Assembly: GCA_017695055.1 (NCBI GenBank)
Contig: JADILY010000003.1
Span: 1-22,506, forward strand
DNA: 22,506 bases
Source: Merdivivens faecigallinarum
GTDB taxonomy: Bacteria > Bacteroidota > Bacteroidia > Bacteroidales > UBA932
Direction: 5' to 3'
Below the pieces are notes generated by a model. It did no database searches. It had not been told where the DNA came from and saw only the letters and a list, made by a program, of their open reading frames with translations. A program made the translations under genes and the position numbers. Positions 20,908 to 22,506 of the stretch are shown here, piece by piece (within the stretch, counting starts at the first letter, position 1; each line of letters starts with the position of its first letter).

Positions 20908-22506
20908 TCAATACTCATCCCACGATTTGATTTCTATCTTATCCAACGGCAGCTCGCAGAAGGCCCGGATGAAGGCCGTGGCCAAGCGGGCATTCGTTAT
21001 CAGCGGGATGTTAAGGTCGGTCGCGGCACGGCGTATAAGGTAGCCGTTGCTTATCTCGGCACGAGAGAAGTTCTTGGTAATGTTGATTACCAAATCTATT
21101 TTCCTGTGCTGGAGCATGTCGAGAGCACTTTCGAGGCCTTTTGCCTCTTCGGACGGATGTTCGGCCTCTGACGGCCAGAGCACCCTCACGGACTCTATCC
21201 CGTTTTCCGAAAGGTACTTGTGGGTGCCTCCCGTGGCATAAATCCTATACCCGTGCTTTACCAACAGCTCTGTGGCATTGAGCATTTCGGCCTTTTGCCT
21301 GGCATCGCCGGAAGAAATAAGGATATTTTTCTTCGGAATGTCGTAACCTACGGAAAGTATGGACTTTATAAGAGCCTCATCGAAGGTGTCGCCTATGCAG
21401 CCTACCTCTCCGGTGGAAGCCATGTCCACACCGAGCACCGGATCCGCCTGCTGGAGCCTCGAGAACGAGAACTGCGAAGCCTTTACACCGACATAATCCA
21501 GGTCGAAGGCACTCTTGTGCGGAGCACGGGGCCTCTCTCCCATCATCACCTTTGTCGCAAGCTCGATGAGGTTTATCTTCAGGACTTTCGACACGAAAGG
21601 AAAACTTCTCGACGCACGGAGATTGCATTCTATGACCTTGATTTGGTTGTTCTTGGCAAGGAACTGAATATTGAAAGGCCCCGATATGTGAAGGGCGCCG
21701 GCAATTTTCTTGGCTATCTTCTTGATTCTGCGCACGGTTTCCACATAAAGCTTCTGTGGCGGGAACTGGATTGTCGCATCGCCGGAGTGGACACCCGCAA
21801 ACTCCACATGTTCGGAAATGGCGTAGGCCAGCACCTCTCCCCCGTCCGCAACGGCATCGAATTCGATTTCCTTTGCGCCCTGGATAAACTCGCTAATCAC
21901 GACAGGGTGTTTTTTCGACACCTGGGCCGCGAGTTTCAGGAAATCTTCGAGGTCGGAACGGTTATAGCAGACATTCATTGCCGCCCCCGAAAGCACGTAG
22001 GAAGGCCTGACAAGCACCGGGAAACCGACTTCTTCAACGAATCTGTCAACATCTTCGAAAGTGGTAAGTTCCTTCCATTTAGGCTGGTCTATGCCGAGCT
22101 CGTCGACTATCGAGGAAAATTTGTTCCTGTCTTCGGCCCGGTCTATGTCTTCCGCCGAAGTTCCGAGAATCGGCACACCGTTCCTGTCAAGCTTGAGGGC
22201 CAGGTTGTTAGGTATCTGACCGCCTACAGAAACAACCACTCCGTGAGGGTTTTCGAGGTCGTATATGTCCATCACCCTCTCGAAAGTGAGCTCGTCGAAA
22301 TACAGCCTGTCGCACATATCGTAATCCGTGGATACCGTCTCGGGATTGTAGTTTATCATCACGCCGCGCCAGCCGAGATTCCGGATGGTCTGGAGCGCAT
22401 TCACGCTGCACCAGTCGAATTCGACCGAACTGCCTATGCGGTATGCCCCCGACCCCAATACGATTACTGACCGGCGGTCGTTGCCGTAATCCACATCGTT
22501 GAAGGA
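20908..22506 (-). CDS. carB: Carbamoyl-phosphate synthase large subunit, C-terminal half (partial)
   Basis: CarB makes carbamoyl phosphate for pyrimidine and arginine synthesis, using ammonia from CarA. Only the C-terminal half (532 codons) is inside the window; the frame is open to the right edge, so there is no true start here. The second synthetase unit is clear: VIVLGSGAYRIGSSVEFDWC, MINYNPETVSTDYD, GTSAEDIDRAEDRNKF, LVRPSYVLSGAAMNV, EHVEFAGVHSGD and SRSFPFVSKV. The last 140 or so residues form the MGS-like allosteric domain (ILISSGDARQKAEML, YRIYATGGTHKYLSENGI, LVINITKN, RRAATDLNIPLITNARLA). The gene ends at 20908, next to the hairpin that also ends the lipoprotein gene. Confidence 0.96.
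   Translation of the reverse strand, partial: SFNDVDYGNDRRSVIVLGSGAYRIGSSVEFDWCSVNALQTIRNLGWRGVMINYNPETVSTDYDMCDRLYFDELTFERVMDIYDLENPHGVVVSVGGQIPNNLALKLDRNGVPILGTSAEDIDRAEDRNKFSSIVDELGIDQPKWKELTTFEDVDRFVEEVGFPVLVRPSYVLSGAAMNVCYNRSDLEDFLKLAAQVSKKHPVVISEFIQGAKEIEFDAVADGGEVLAYAISEHVEFAGVHSGDATIQFPPQKLYVETVRRIKKIAKKIAGALHISGPFNIQFLAKNNQIKVIECNLRASRSFPFVSKVLKINLIELATKVMMGERPRAPHKSAFDLDYVGVKASQFSFSRLQQADPVLGVDMASTGEVGCIGDTFDEALIKSILSVGYDIPKKNILISSGDARQKAEMLNATELLVKHGYRIYATGGTHKYLSENGIESVRVLWPSEAEHPSEEAKGLESALDMLQHRKIDLVINITKNFSRAEISNGYLIRRAATDLNIPLITNARLATAFIRAFCELPLDKIEIKSWDEY

Noticed and set aside
21220..22470. Plus-strand frame of 416 codons opposite carB
   Set aside because: Antisense shadow; carB has full family motifs throughout this stretch.

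Overview
The window looks like a chromosomal segment from a member of the Bacteroidota, most likely order Bacteroidales. The signs are promoters with the Bacteroidota -7 element TAnnTTTG, almost no Shine-Dalgarno sequences, a TamL-type BamA/TamA lipoprotein beside a SpoU methyltransferase, an Ig-like lipoprotein and PorT-like barrel in one operon, and Bacteroidales-style lipoboxes. A Rikenellaceae/Alistipes-like source is a guess from sequence feel only. Most of the window is dense housekeeping DNA of moderately high GC. About 18,340-20,900 is accessory and visibly richer in A+T.

Left part (1-7,487). A rho-independent terminator (about 163-200) ends eno (enolase, minus strand). Upstream of eno on the same strand is tamL, an outer-membrane assembly lipoprotein. 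tamL diverges from a SpoU/TrmH RNA methyltransferase gene, and their -7 boxes form an inverted repeat. The methyltransferase gene overlaps tail-to-tail with a cytoplasmic GH13 amylase-family gene. That gene is co-transcribed with a phosphofructokinase carrying the residues of the pyrophosphate-dependent type. Together the two would feed alpha-glucan breakdown into glycolysis, with enolase further along the pathway.

Middle part (7,580-17,159, plus strand). This appears to be one long transcription unit: ligA, a FLK-like hotdog thioesterase, a YihY/BrkB membrane protein, a bifunctional-type RelA/SpoT (p)ppGpp enzyme, an Ig-like lipoprotein, a small outer-membrane barrel and ispG. Gaps shrink from 50 nt after ligA to overlaps of 4 and 14 nt before ispG. 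The IspG looks intermediate in size between the short bacterial form and the long form with an inserted domain.

Right part (17,160-22,506). Two tandem minus-strand genes encode diverged paralogues with two membrane helices and a conserved soluble tail. Next is a small secreted protein of unknown function. Upstream of it is about 1.07 kb without a credible gene, holding a duplicated 42-bp promoter-bearing module, three 43-bp imperfect palindromes in tandem, and other inverted and direct repeats. A DUF4595-like lipoprotein gene follows, then a strong hairpin terminator whose left arm occurs three times. The window closes with the C-terminal half of carB, which runs off the right edge.

I found no rRNA, tRNA, transposase, integrase, CRISPR/cas or phage genes. 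The less ordinary material is the repeat-filled intergenic region, the paralogous membrane pair and the symmetric divergent promoter. None of it amounts to a clearly new multi-gene system on sequence evidence alone.
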